From assembly GCF_029589055.1 (NCBI RefSeq), contig NZ_JARQZP010000003.1:1612001-1676000 (forward strand): a stretch of DNA of 64,000 bases. Reading direction: 5' to 3'. The translations under genes and the position numbers were made by a program. Positions within the stretch are counted from its first letter, which is position 1. Each line of letters begins with the position of its first letter. Below the pieces are notes generated by a model, which searched no databases, was not told where the DNA came from, and saw only the letters and a program-made list of their open reading frames with translations. The stretch comes from Vibrio hannami (lineage in GTDB: Bacteria; Pseudomonadota; Gammaproteobacteria; Enterobacterales; Vibrionaceae). Of this stretch, positions 1-9,136 are shown in pieces.

Positions 1-302
1 TTCATTTTGTATTCGTTGGCAAGCGCTAAGAACTGCTGAGCGTTCGGCTTACTGATGGCGTTTTCCGCCAGTACCTTGTGATTGTGATAGTCGTAGACAT
101 ATGTACCGTTACAACAGATAGCAGGGGTATCGAGTTCAAGCTCTTCGTAATAGGGTTTGGCCGCCGTATGATGACGCCCTGTAACCAAAACCACATGGCA
201 CTTCTCTTTTGCCTCACGAATCGCCGCTTTCACTTCCGGGTGAATGCCGTGTTCGTTATTTAGAACTGTTCCATCCAAATCAAGAGCGAGAACTTTATAC
301 AT
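1..302 (-). CDS. HAD-superfamily (Cof-type) sugar phosphatase, partial
   Basis: The N-terminal 100 codons of a HAD hydrolase; the gene runs off the left edge. The start ATG is at 302-300. Motif I is clear at residues 8-12 (DLDGT, nucleophile Asp8 and acid/base Asp10), followed by VTGRH, which is the motif II region of Cof-type (class IIB cap) phosphatases such as YidA/YbiV. These are cytoplasmic phosphatases of sugar phosphates with broad specificity. It sits 13 bases downstream of ulaF on the same strand, so it is probably the next gene of the ula operon and may remove accumulating sugar phosphates. That role is inference from position; the family call is secure. Confidence 0.85.
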   Translation of the reverse strand, partial: MYKVLALDLDGTVLNNEHGIHPEVKAAIREAKEKCHVVLVTGRHHTAAKPYYEELELDTPAICCNGTYVYDYHNHKVLAENAISKPNAQQFLALANEYKM

Positions 303-315
303 ATGTCGTTACCTC

Positions 316-1008
316 TTAACGCTGTCCGTAGTATGCATTGGCACCGTGTTTACGGTTGTAGTGCTTATCGGATAGCTCCTGCATGATTTTGATACCGCTG
401 TTCAGCATTCTGGTGCCAAGTGCCATTACAGCCACTTCTTCCAGAACCACCGCGTTGTGTACTGCGTCGTTAGCATTCTTACCCCATGAGAATGGAGCGT
501 GTCCCGCTACGACAACACCCGGTACCGCTTTCGGGTCTAAATCACGCTTGTTGAATTCTTCGATGATCACAAAGCCAGTATTTTTCTCGTACTCACCTTC
601 GATTTCATCTTTAGTCAGGTTACGGGTACATGGGATGTCACCGTAGAAATAATCTGCATGAGTCGTTCCCAGTGCCGGAATATCCAGACCAGCCTGCGCC
701 CATGTTGTTGCGTTACGTGAGTGAGTATGTACTACCCCGCCAATGCCAGGATAAGCTTTGTATAACTCGATATGTGTTGCGGTATCGCTGGATGGATTCA
801 TCTCACCTTCAATGCGGTTACCTTCCAGATCAACTACTACAATGTCATCAACGGTCATGTCGTCGTATTCAACGCCCGATGGTTTAATAGCAATCACGCC
901 ACGCTCACGGTCGATTTCAGAAACATTACCCCAGGTAAATGTCACCAAACCGTACTTTGGTAATTGCAGATTGGCATCTAATACGCGTTGTTTAAGTTCC
1001 TGATACAT
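316..1008 (-). CDS. ulaF: L-ribulose-5-phosphate 4-epimerase UlaF
   Basis: A 230-residue class II aldolase-fold epimerase that converts L-ribulose-5-P to D-xylulose-5-P, the last step of L-ascorbate breakdown before the pentose phosphate pathway. The Zn2+ ligands match AraD/UlaF: His94 and His96 in [10 protein letters not shown] and His170 in [18 protein letters not shown]-type phosphate-binding motifs occur at 26-45 (WGNVSE, IKPSGV). Length equals the family norm (about 228-231). Sequence alone cannot separate AraD, SgbE and UlaF; the ula context (ulaC 18 bases upstream, ulaG and ulaR nearby) supports UlaF. Confidence 0.93.
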   Translation of the reverse strand: MYQELKQRVLDANLQLPKYGLVTFTWGNVSEIDRERGVIAIKPSGVEYDDMTVDDIVVVDLEGNRIEGEMNPSSDTATHIELYKAYPGIGGVVHTHSRNATTWAQAGLDIPALGTTHADYFYGDIPCTRNLTKDEIEGEYEKNTGFVIIEEFNKRDLDPKAVPGVVVAGHAPFSWGKNANDAVHNAVVLEEVAVMALGTRMLNSGIKIMQELSDKHYNRKHGANAYYGQR

Positions 1009-1026
1009 AATTATCTTCCTACTCTA

Positions 1027-1497
1027 TTAAGCTGGTTCAGCCAGTGCTTCATCGATTACTGCAAAAACTTCTTCGTTGGTTTTACAAGCCAGTAGCTTTT
1101 CAACATCAACACCTGTTTCGCTGTCTTCGTCATCCAGAACCTGAGTCACTTCCATCAGGCCTTCCATATGCTCATCAGAAGAGCTGCCTGCCAGCGTTAC
1201 CATTACTTTTACTTGTTCGCCTTCGATATCAATTGGGTTCGCAAGAGTAACCAGAGCGAAAGCTGTACGATTCACACCATCTTCAGGACGCGCATGTGGC
1301 ATTGCGAAATCAGGAGCGATACAGATGTACGGACCTAGCTTTTCGATGCTGTTGATGATCGCTTCGTGGTAGCTTGGCTCAACCGCGCCAGATGCAATCA
1401 GCATGTCAGTACCAACTTTGATAGCGTCACGCCATTCAGTTGCTTCTACGTTTAGCTTGATTGAGTTGTTGTCGATTAGTGATTGTTTAAAACCCAT
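1027..1497 (-). CDS. ulaC: Ascorbate-specific PTS EIIA component UlaC (copy 1)
   Basis: A 156-residue cytoplasmic EIIA domain of the mannitol/fructose type that passes phosphate from HPr to UlaB. The phospho-acceptor is His68 in APDFAMPHARPEDG, the same position as in E. coli UlaC. The gene lies between ulaA-B and ulaF in the order expected of a ula operon. It is closely similar to the second copy at 31491-31964, with long identical blocks around the active site, so the two arose by duplication or by acquiring related operons. Confidence 0.95.
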   Translation of the reverse strand: MGFKQSLIDNNSIKLNVEATEWRDAIKVGTDMLIASGAVEPSYHEAIINSIEKLGPYICIAPDFAMPHARPEDGVNRTAFALVTLANPIDIEGEQVKVMVTLAGSSSDEHMEGLMEVTQVLDDEDSETGVDVEKLLACKTNEEVFAVIDEALAEPA

Positions 1498-1593
1498 TGT
1501 GATATCTCCAGTGAGGGTGGTTGCCAGAGAAGGTCTGGCAACCGGGTAGTGCTTATTATTTTGAGAGGGACCTATTTCTGAGAAGAAACAGTC

Positions 1594-3364
1594 TTATGCT
1601 CTTTGTGCTGCGAAGTTCTTGTCGATTAGGTCGATAAGTTCATCGCCGAATGAGTTGGGGTTCAGCATGTTCTGTACACCTAGTACATACTTGCCTTCAC
1701 CTACTTCCATCTCAGCAGAAAGGTGCTTAGAGGAAACGATGATGTCAGTGTTTGCCAGCTTTGACTTGTAGTCAGATACTGCACATGAATCCATTACGTG
1801 TGGGATACCTTTCTTCTCAAGGTATTTACCGATCTTCATCTTCATCATCATTGATGAACCCTGACCGTTACCACATACCGCTAGGATGCTTACAGGACGA
1901 ACGCCGTCTGTTGCTTCAACCGCTTGTGCTACTGCCGCAGCTACTTCTGGCTCTTCAACTTCAAGGTCACCGCCTTGTGCTTGCGCATCTTCTTCAGCAC
2001 GTAGTTGCTTAGATGCGAAGAACATGTATACGCCTGCTAGTGCAACCAGAATCCAGAAGAATGCTTTAGAAGCAGAAAGACCAGCGAAGATTGGTGGGAA
2101 TACCAGTGCCCAGTCAGCCATACCCATCCAGCCGCTGAACTCAACACCGTGGTTGCTGATTAGCTGGATAGCCCATGCAGAACCAATTACTTCGATAATA
2201 CCCATCACGAAACAGATCTTCATAACTGCTTTCCAGCCACCGAAGTGGTTCGCGAATACACCGATGGTTGCGTTCGAGAAGAACATTGGGATGAATCCAG
2301 GGATAATCATGATTGGTGAGTCAGCAAGAAGTAGCAAGCCTACTGCAAGGAACTGACCGATTGCACCCCACATGAAACCGAATACCATTGCGTTTGGAGA
2401 GAACGCGTAGATAGCCGCACAGTCGATCGCTAGTACTGCGTTAGGGATAACGCGCTCAGAGATACCTTTAAATGCCTCTGAAAGTTCAGCAACGAACATA
2501 CGTACACCAGCAACGATTACCTGGATAGCTACCGCAAATTTAAGACCAGTCTCAAGGATGTAGATAGTCCAGTGTGTTTTGCCAGCCATTTCCTGAAGGT
2601 TATCAAGACCAAACGATAGAAGGATAACACCGAAGAACAGAGTCATTACGATTGCAGTTGCAGCGATACTATCAGTGGAAAATGTGTAGCCACTTAGGTA
2701 GTTCAATGTGGTCAACGCTGTCTTCTTTGTCGCCTAGTTTTGGAGCAACTTTAGTTGCGATCCATGATGCAAACTGCTGCTGGTGACCGATAGAGAAACC
2801 AGCTCCGCCAGTAACTTCTTCAGTTGGCTTGAACATGATGTTAGAAGAAATACCCCAGTACAGAGCCATAAGAACAGCTGAGTAAAGGATAGTTTCCCAC
2901 ATTGATGCGCCAAGAATGAAGTAGAACACCGCTACAAGACCTGCCTGCTGGAACATGATGTGACCAGTAAGCATGATGGTACGAATACCCGTAAAGCGAC
3001 GGAATAGTACTAGCAGGATGTTAATACCAAGCGCGATAAGTACTGCATAACCAACCCATGAGTACATGTCACCCATGTTTTCCATGGTAGCCATCATTGT
3101 TGTGTACGGGTCAATTACCGAACCGGTCAGGCCGTGGAATTCGGAAAGTTTTTCGATAACAGGTTTGAATCCCTTAACCAGAGTACCTGCACCAACTTGT
3201 ACAAGCATGAAACCAACGATGGTTTTGATTGTACCTTTGATGATTGTGGTTGGATCGCGTCGCAGTAGCCAGTAACCAATACATGTTACTAAACCAAGTA
3301 GCAACGGTGCTTTTGTCATTACCTGACTGTAAAAAATATAGAATACGTCGTATAGGAACTCCAT
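1594..3364 (-). pseudogene. ulaA: Fused ascorbate PTS EIIC-EIIB (UlaA-UlaB), copy 1, frameshifted
   Basis: The inner-membrane ascorbate permease UlaA (EIIC) fused to the cytoplasmic EIIB domain UlaB. As read, it falls into two frames: 3364-2672 encodes the N-terminal 230 residues ending HIFH then TGA, and 2715-1594 encodes the rest, including the UlaB phosphocysteine motif [12 protein letters not shown]. Against the intact paralogue (32010-33827, [10 protein letters not shown]) the break is one extra base at 2674; removing it gives one frame of 589 residues with the same domain order. UlaA and UlaB are separate genes in E. coli, so the fusion is itself notable. Both halves are well conserved, which fits a sequencing error or a very recent mutation. 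Confidence 0.85.
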
Positions 3365-3504
3365 ATTTTTACCCCTTCTATTTATGTTTTATCTGTAGGA
3401 CAGAGTTAAGTGTTCAGATTTCTGTGCTCTTAACTCACGTAATTTGCTCACGGACATAAACATAACAATCACAAACAATCATTCAATGCTCATCGGTGAC
3501 TAAA

Positions 3505-3518
3505 TTGATTTGGATCAA
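3505..3518. promoter_or_regulatory. FNR box in the ula copy 1 control region
   Basis: TTGAT-TTGG-ATCAA is an exact match to the FNR consensus TTGATNNNNATCAA. The second ula control region has its own exact match, although the flanking sequence differs, which argues against chance. Confidence 0.7.
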
Positions 3519-3685
3519 TGGTGCTCATATTTGCGTATTTGAAATGCTATTTAGATCAAAAAAAATCTGACAAAATAATCACCAAACAATAAAAATACAT
3601 TAATTACAGTCACTTATAAATAATAAAGGATCTAGTTCAAACTTTTTACCTCATGTTCTTTGACATGATTACTTGTGAGTAATAG

Positions 3686-3720
3686 AATCATCACGAATCA
3701 CACAGAATCACAATAAATCA
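3686..3720 (+). repeat. Four AATCA direct repeats with 10-bp period, candidate UlaR operator
   Basis: AATCA begins at 3686, 3696, 3706 and 3716, 36-66 bases before the probable ulaR start. A further inverted TGATT follows at 3726. The period of one helical turn suggests a protein-binding array; no binding data are implied. Confidence 0.45.
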
Positions 3721-3755
3721 TAAAGTGATTAGTAATGATAAAAGTTGGTAGCGAT

Positions 3756-4512
3756 ATGAATGAAGTACAACGACATAACAGCATTCTTTCTTTACTGGAT
3801 GAAAAGCAGAGTATTCAGGTAAGCACTATTACTGAAACCTTTAAAGTTTCTCCAGCAACAGCACGCAGAGATCTAACCAAGCTGGATGAAATGGGAAAGC
3901 TTAAAAAGGTTAGAAATGGCGCAGAAAAAGATAGAGTTCAGCCGCAAGGTCTGGTCACCGCTCAATGCTGAAAATACGGAAAACTATCGCCAAAAAACGG
4001 CAATCGCTGAAAAGGCAGCAGCTCTATGTGATAAGGGAGACAGTGTAGTAATCAACTGTGGCTCTACCGCATTTATGCTTGGTCAGGAGCTATGCGGTGA
4101 AAACATCAAAATCATTACTAATTACTTTCCATTAGCCAGTTATTTGATCGAACAGGATCATGAGTTCGTGATCATAACCGGCGGACAGTACAACAAATCT
4201 AAAAATATCTTCTTAAATCCAACACCTGAGTTCTCACGAACGTACGCTGGACACTGGATGTTTACCAGTGGTAAAGGCTTGACCGAACAGGGACTTTATA
4301 AAACAGATATGCTCACAGCGGTCGTGGAGCAACAGATGTTGGAGCAGGTAGGTAAGTTGGTTGTAGCGGTAGACAGCTCTAAGGTAGGGCAACGTTCGGG
4401 AATGATGTTCTGCCCGGCAACCAAGATAGATATTGTGATTACAGGCAAAGATGCGGATGAGAACGTAGTCAGGGGACTTCGGGAACAAGGCATCGACGTT
4501 ATTCTGGTTTAA
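3756..4512 (+). pseudogene. ulaR: DeoR-family repressor UlaR (copy 1), frameshifted
   Basis: A cytoplasmic DeoR/GlpR-type repressor expected to control the ula genes and to respond to L-ascorbate-6-phosphate. The N-terminal winged helix is intact (SVxTIxETFKVSPATARRDL type, residues about 20-45) and the C-terminal sugar-phosphate sensor domain continues in another frame (VINCGSTAFMLGQELCG; SGKGLTEQGLYKTDML). The frames separate inside the A5 run at 3925-3929; dropping one A gives a single 251-residue frame aligned to the intact 252-residue paralogue at 34207. I chose ATG 3756 over 3735 because the paralogue also begins MNExQRHN. ulaG follows 20 bases downstream. Confidence 0.85.
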
Positions 4513-4532
4513 ATAAATTAATAGGTATAGAC

Positions 4533-5600
4533 ATGAGCAAAGTAAACGAAATCACACGTGAATCCTGGATCCTGAGCACTTTCCCTGAGTGGGGTACGTG
4601 GCTAAACGAAGAAATTGAAAAAACAGAGGTTCAGCCAAATACTTTCTCTATGTGGTGGCTGGGTTGTACTGGTGTTTGGCTGAAAACTGAAGGCGGCACA
4701 AACATCTCTATGGACTTCTGGTGTGGTACTGGTAAGAAAACTCAGGCAAACCCTTACATGAAAAACCAGCATCAGATGATGCGTATGGGCGGCGTTCGTG
4801 AACTACAGCCAAACCTTCGTACAGCAATCTTCCCACTAGACCCATTTGGCATCAAAGAAATTGATGCGGTTCTGGCTTCTCACGACCACGCTGACCATAT
4901 CGACGTAAACGTTGCAGCAGCTGTTCTTCAGAACTGTGGTGACCACGTTAAATTCATCGGTCCACAAGCTTGTGTAGACCTATGGACTGGCTGGGGTGTA
5001 CCAGAAGAACGTTGTATCGTTGCTAAAGTAGGTGATGAAATTCAGGTTGGTGACGCACTAATCAAAGTACTAGACTCTTTCGACCGTACTGCTCTTGTAA
5101 CTCTGCCTGAAGGTACTTCTTCTTACGATAAAGAGATCCTTGATGGTATGGATCTTCGTGCGGTTAACTACCTAATCGAAACAACAGGTGGTTCTCTGTA
5201 CCATTCTGGTGACTCGCACTACTCTAACTACTACGCGAAACACGGTAACGACCACAAGATCGACGTAGCTCTGCTTTCTTACGGTGAGAACCCACGTGGT
5301 GTAACTGATAAGATGACTTCTTCTGACATCCTACGTGCAGCTGAGTCTCTGGACTGTGAAGTAGTGATGCCTTTCCACCACGATATCTGGGCTAACTTCC
5401 AGAACGACCCTCGTGAGATTGAAATGCTGTGGAACATGAAGAAAGATCGTCTTCAGTACAACTTCGCTCCGTTCTTCTGGCAGGTAGGTGGTAAGTACAC
5501 TTACCCAACCGATAAAGGACGCATGCACTACCAGCACTTCCGTGGCTTCCAGGACATCTACACAGATGAGCCAGAGCTACCATACAAAGCGTTCCTATAA
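4533..5600 (+). CDS. ulaG: L-ascorbate-6-phosphate lactonase UlaG
   Basis: A 355-residue metallo-beta-lactamase-fold hydrolase that opens L-ascorbate-6-P to 3-keto-L-gulonate-6-P, the first cytoplasmic step after PTS uptake. The metal motif is complete: His117, His119, Asp121 and His122 in ASHDHADH. Further metal-site candidates are His224 in YHSGDSH and the late FHHD motif. Length matches E. coli UlaG (354). It is co-oriented with ulaR as in enterobacteria. Only this ula cluster has ulaG and ulaF; the second is transport and regulation only. Confidence 0.95.
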   Translation: MSKVNEITRESWILSTFPEWGTWLNEEIEKTEVQPNTFSMWWLGCTGVWLKTEGGTNISMDFWCGTGKKTQANPYMKNQHQMMRMGGVRELQPNLRTAIFPLDPFGIKEIDAVLASHDHADHIDVNVAAAVLQNCGDHVKFIGPQACVDLWTGWGVPEERCIVAKVGDEIQVGDALIKVLDSFDRTALVTLPEGTSSYDKEILDGMDLRAVNYLIETTGGSLYHSGDSHYSNYYAKHGNDHKIDVALLSYGENPRGVTDKMTSSDILRAAESLDCEVVMPFHHDIWANFQNDPREIEMLWNMKKDRLQYNFAPFFWQVGGKYTYPTDKGRMHYQHFRGFQDIYTDEPELPYKAFL

Positions 5601-5660
5601 CAGCAACCCCGTCCCGTCTGTTATATAAAGTTGAGCCTCTGCATTGCAGGGGCTTTTTTC
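5600..5660 (+). repeat. Terminator-bearing duplicated segment, copy A
   Basis: About 60 bases containing GTCTGTTATATAAAG and GCCTCTGCATTGCAGGGGC. Copy B lies at 6155-6213, so the VF530-like gene is bracketed by a direct repeat that spans each upstream gene's 3' end and terminator. Confidence 0.65.
5635..5659 (+). terminator. Rho-independent terminator after ulaG
   Basis: GCCTCTGC-ATT-GCAGGGGC followed by T6. The same sequence environment recurs at 6175-6213. Confidence 0.85.
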
Positions 5661-5741
5661 GTTATTCACAACGATACTAATAGGGTAAGTCAACTAACTC
5701 TGTTAGAATCCCCCACCCCACAAAAGACTTAGGTACTCGTT

Positions 5742-6155
5742 ATGATGACTGATGAAGAAAGAATCGAACTACAAAAAAACAATCCATTACACGGTCTTAA
5801 GTTAGAAACCATGATTCAGGAGCTCGTGGACTTCTATGGTTGGGATATTTTAGACACGGCAATGCGTTTTAACTGTTTCCATACGAAGCCGTCAGTAGCA
5901 AGCAGCGTGAAGTATTTGAAGAAAACCGACTGGGCGAGAGAAAAGCTAGAAAATTTTTACCTATACCGCTTTAAGCGTATGCCTCGCGCATCTGCCGAAG
6001 AGTATGAACTACCTCCACGCGCACGTACCTTCCCTCACGGACTGAAACCAAAAGAACCTATGGAATTGACCGTTGACTCAATATTGAAATCACAAGCAAA
6101 GGCTGCCTCTTCCCACAAAGCGCGATCTTCACGTGGTCGCAATTTTCGCAAATAA
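5742..6155 (+). CDS. VF530-family DNA-binding protein (DUF2132)
   Basis: A 137-residue protein. The first 75 residues (NNPLHGLKLETMIQ; FNCFHTKPSV; FLKKTDWAREK-type helix) match the VF530 family, named from Vibrio fischeri, small double-stranded-DNA-binding proteins of unknown cellular role. The C-terminal 50 residues are basic and low in complexity (KAASSHKARSSRGRNFRK), a likely non-specific nucleic-acid-binding tail absent from the shortest members. The gene is monocistronic, with a terminator-like repeat on both sides. Confidence 0.85.
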   Translation: MMTDEERIELQKNNPLHGLKLETMIQELVDFYGWDILDTAMRFNCFHTKPSVASSVKYLKKTDWAREKLENFYLYRFKRMPRASAEEYELPPRARTFPHGLKPKEPMELTVDSILKSQAKAASSHKARSSRGRNFRK

Positions 6156-6213
6156 CAAGAGTTCCCGTTCTGGTCTGTTATTTAAAGCTAAGCCTCTGCA
6201 TTGAAGGGGCTTA
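6155..6213 (+). repeat. Terminator-bearing duplicated segment, copy B (degenerate)
   Basis: Shares GTCTGTTATTTAAAG and AGCCTCTGCATTG with copy A, but the stem has a C-to-A change and the T run is lost (GGGGCTTAATC). It may act as a weak terminator between this gene and the convergent GGDEF gene. Confidence 0.6.
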
Positions 6214-7683
6214 ATCTATCGTCACTTTATCGCAGTACATGATGACGTTTCTACCTGACTCTTTTCCGATATAAAGCTGTTCATCTGCTTTCTTAAGTGC
6301 CTTACTAAGCCCATTATTGGATTGTTCAGAGGTGATTCTTTCCAGCGCTGAAGCTATTGGAGCAACACCAATAGAAACAGTGACAACGTTGTATGGGGGG
6401 TTACTGCTATGAGGAATATCGAGATTCTGTACAGCGGCCTTTATGGCTGCAACTTTCGCCTTTAGCTTGCTTTCATCTTTACCGGACAGTATGAACACGA
6501 ACTCTTCTCCACCTAACCGGCAACCAATTTCATGTGGCTCTAATACACTTATCATACTGTTCGCTACTTCAGTAAGAGCGTTGTCTCCTTCAGTATGACC
6601 ATAAGTGTCATTAAAGCGCTTAAAGTTATCGATATCGCATATCAATACATAGACTTGATCACCTTTAGTCAAGCTCCTTTGAACCAACTTCGCTCCATAT
6701 CTTTGGTATTTATAACGAGAGCCGATACCAGTCAGAGAATCAGTTTCTGTTTGGTTGTGGAGAATACGCAGTTGGTTTTTAATTTTAGTAATCAAGCTTG
6801 AATAGGAGCGAGCTAAATCGCCAATTTCATCTGCGCGCTTTATCTCAGGAATCTGTGATTGATCTATCTTCTCTATATCCTGTTTCATCGAAGCCGCTAG
6901 CTCTTTTAGCGGGCTAACCAGCCAGAATGTGATGATATAGATAAGAAGAAACGACACTATTAACGCAATAATAGCTTCCTTCAATACGTTAGCTAATAGC
7001 TCCCTTTTTATTTCTTGTAACTCAGACGCATCGACAACGGCCCAAAAATGCCCTCCATTTTCGTTCCTCAACTCTATGTGGACAAAAAGTAAATTTGCTT
7101 CTTCATCTAAAAAATAATCCGTGTTTCTCATTACTTCAGGAACTTGAGGAATAGGAAGAGATTGTAGCTGAAGGTTTTCATTGACTACTTCTAAATCTAC
7201 TTTAACTTTATTTATTAAGTGATTAAGCTTTTTTAAATGAACGGTATTGGTTGCTGGAGTTTTTGCTAACAAACTTTCTAATTGATTCAGTTTATCCGCC
7301 AGTTGCTTAGCTTCCTGTGCGGTTACATCCAACCGCCAGCCTTTACTTTTCTCTATCGAGTACCTGACCTCAACTCTGCGATTAGAATAATCACTGGTAC
7401 CGGAAACTTCCGCAAACTTTAGGTTTGGAATCGCTTTAAGGCTATCCAGTGTCGATTGCATAAGCAAATTTGCGTAGTTTCGCCCCGCAACTGAGCCGGA
7501 GAAAAAGGTGTTGTAAGCAGCGATATGGCTTGCAGACATATCAGCAAGATATTCAACTTTTGTCGTCCAATCATTTTGATACCGAGAATAGGACATACCA
7601 AAAATAATGGATAGCACAAGAACCAGATGCGAAATAAACAACATCTGGTTTATCGTTAACCAGCCCAAAAATCGGCTACTCAA
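6211..7683 (-). CDS. Membrane diguanylate cyclase with periplasmic sensor, HAMP and GGDEF
   Basis: A 490-residue protein that should make cyclic-di-GMP from two GTP. TM1 is at about 13-32, a periplasmic region of about 200 residues with no recognised fold follows, TM2 is at about 233-257, HAMP at 258-310, and GGDEF at about 320-485 with an active-site GGEEF. No RxxD inhibitory site is seen before GGEEF. The start is a TTG five bases after the stop of the upstream heme-protein gene, with GAG as a weak Shine-Dalgarno; an internal ATG at residue 14 is the alternative. Tight coupling to the cytochrome-like gene suggests that protein works with the sensor domain. Confidence 0.9.
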   Translation of the reverse strand: MSSRFLGWLTINQMLFISHLVLVLSIIFGMSYSRYQNDWTTKVEYLADMSASHIAAYNTFFSGSVAGRNYANLLMQSTLDSLKAIPNLKFAEVSGTSDYSNRRVEVRYSIEKSKGWRLDVTAQEAKQLADKLNQLESLLAKTPATNTVHLKKLNHLINKVKVDLEVVNENLQLQSLPIPQVPEVMRNTDYFLDEEANLLFVHIELRNENGGHFWAVVDASELQEIKRELLANVLKEAIIALIVSFLLIYIITFWLVSPLKELAASMKQDIEKIDQSQIPEIKRADEIGDLARSYSSLITKIKNQLRILHNQTETDSLTGIGSRYKYQRYGAKLVQRSLTKGDQVYVLICDIDNFKRFNDTYGHTEGDNALTEVANSMISVLEPHEIGCRLGGEEFVFILSGKDESKLKAKVAAIKAAVQNLDIPHSSNPPYNVVTVSIGVAPIASALERITSEQSNNGLSKALKKADEQLYIGKESGRNVIMYCDKVTID

Positions 7684-7688
7684 TACTT

Positions 7689-8222
7689 TTACTCTTTTTT
7701 ATCATCATAAGTGCTCAACACAGGTTCAGCACAGGTTCCGTTGATACAGATGTCTTTGTAGGTAGTGTGGCAACTTTCACAGAAACTAGGTTCTAGAGAA
7801 GGGTGCATAGAAGTAATGTCGTTACCCTTGCGATCATAGCTTCCATACAACGCAAGGCCTCCGATGTGCTCGGTAACCCATATAATCCCCTGGACTTCTG
7901 ATACTGCTACAACAGTAGGACCATCAGAATAGGGACCATGTGTTTTATACTGTTCGAGCTTTTCAGGGTTAACCCTAATTGTCAGCGGTGATCCTTTACC
8001 TTCGTTGATCCACGCATAGGCACGAACAGATTCTTGAATAAATAGAGATGTATCTGGGGGTAAAACCGTATCCGCCGGAAGGTTCATTGACTCTTTAACT
8101 ACAGGCCACTCTTCCCAACCCTCTGGATAACTCGCATCAGACGCAGCAACAGCCTGCCCCGCGAGTGTTAGAAAAGCCATTGCAAACATCAGAACGGCTT
8201 TAAGATATCTAAAAACTTGCAT
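7689..8222 (-). CDS. Exported monoheme cytochrome c-like protein
   Basis: About 177 residues. The signal peptide MQVFRYLKAVLMFAMAFLTL ends near AVAA, so I start at ATG 8222, not the in-frame ATG 8237. One covalent heme motif, CESCH, lies in the C-terminal third. The central part (YPEGWEEWPVVKE, GPTVVAVSE) resembles the cytochrome P460-like fold, but this assignment is tentative. The gene is co-transcribed with, and immediately upstream of, a periplasm-facing GGDEF protein. A heme-based redox or gas sensor partner is the natural inference; a stand-alone electron carrier is the alternative. Confidence 0.75.
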   Translation of the reverse strand: MQVFRYLKAVLMFAMAFLTLAGQAVAASDASYPEGWEEWPVVKESMNLPADTVLPPDTSLFIQESVRAYAWINEGKGSPLTIRVNPEKLEQYKTHGPYSDGPTVVAVSEVQGIIWVTEHIGGLALYGSYDRKGNDITSMHPSLEPSFCESCHTTYKDICINGTCAEPVLSTYDDKKE

Positions 8223-8436
8223 ATCGATCCCTGGCAATTGTTACTCAATATTTAGTAGAAAAAAACATATTAACTACATTTATTATAAGCGCAAATAATA
8301 TCACGAGTTCCATGAACATGCTCTCGTACGGGGGAGTCTGTCACTGCAATACAAACAAGATAACGAAATACTAAAGTGTTAGACCTAAGAAATTTGGATC
8401 AACCGCAGAAGGGATAGTAAGCCTTAAATTACTGTT

Positions 8437-8670
8437 TTACGCGACTATCTTGGTAATAAAATCAAACCGATGAAGATCGTACTCACTCATATTGTCTGTT
8501 ATAGAGGATATCAAAGGCAGTAAGTCAAGAGATTGTTGGCTGCTAAAGCAATAGTCGGTGATAATTGCCCAACCGTGGACCAGGCAATCACCTTCACGCT
8601 CGGCTATAAAGCTCGATATTTCCTGTGCACATTCTTTGCTATAAGTTTCAATTTTATAAACTGCACTCAT
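8437..8670 (-). CDS. Small hypothetical protein (77 aa)
   Basis: I do not recognise this protein. It is acidic, soluble and has no signal peptide or membrane span. AGGGG lies eight bases before ATG 8670, a good ribosome site that supports it being real; the in-frame TTG at 8673 is less likely. It is flanked by non-coding AT-rich DNA on both sides and may be monocistronic. Confidence 0.5.
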   Translation of the reverse strand: MSAVYKIETYSKECAQEISSFIAEREGDCLVHGWAIITDYCFSSQQSLDLLPLISSITDNMSEYDLHRFDFITKIVA

Positions 8671-8673
8671 CAA

Positions 8674-9136
8674 ATTAAACCCCTGTCATCCTAGAACACT
8701 ATATGGTGCAACCATCATCCTGACGATGTTTATATTATTTATATATAATTCAACTTCAATACATTTCATAATTAAGTTGTATGTTTGGTATCTAGATCAA
8801 GTAGTAAGTGATAAATAAAATCAGATGTAAATGTTTTGTTTTTGTATTATTTCGACAGTGTTATGCAAAATATATATAAATTTATCACCGCTTTTATGAC
8901 CAGCCAGAAGGAACAAAGTCATGCTACCTCTGGTGTTAAACGATCTGGAGTAGGATAACCAATGAACAGCTATCTACAATTCTATCTATATAGTTCTATG
9001 AAATTTATAACATTAACAAAAATACCAATTAAGAGTTATTAAAAATATTTTGGTGAACATTGTTTATTTATCCTACGCTGAATATATAAAGAATCACTTA
9101 ATTACATTAATTTAACATTTGGCTACTGGAAGTAAA
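8674..9136. other. Non-coding AT-rich gap before the NspS-like gene
   Basis: About 460 bases with long A/T tracts and no supportable ORF. It must contain the promoter of the NspS/MbaA-like operon, but I could not pick a convincing -35/-10 pair or a structured RNA. Confidence 0.5.

Larger units (their letters stand above)
3365..3755. promoter_or_regulatory. Divergent ula control region (copy 1)
   Basis: A 390-base AT-rich gap between the divergent ulaA and ulaR starts. It holds a perfect FNR box and two groups of AATCA direct repeats spaced exactly 10 bp: two near ulaA (3467, 3477) and four near ulaR (3686, 3696, 3706, 3716). Ten-bp phasing puts the repeats on one DNA face, as expected for an operator of a multimeric repressor; the DeoR-family UlaR encoded alongside is the obvious candidate. 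The FNR box is read from sequence; the operator assignment is inference. Confidence 0.55.

Noticed and set aside
1594-3364. Programmed +1 frameshift in ulaA-B and parA2 because both read TTCCAC-T-GA
   Set aside because: The CAC tRNA has no good re-pairing in the +1 frame, the intact ulaA-B paralogue has no such site, and parA2 would need a second opposite shift 60 bases on.
3660-3705. CRP site near ulaR (TGTGAGTAATAGAATCA)
   Set aside because: The left half TGTGA is good, but the right half is not TCACA at the proper spacing.
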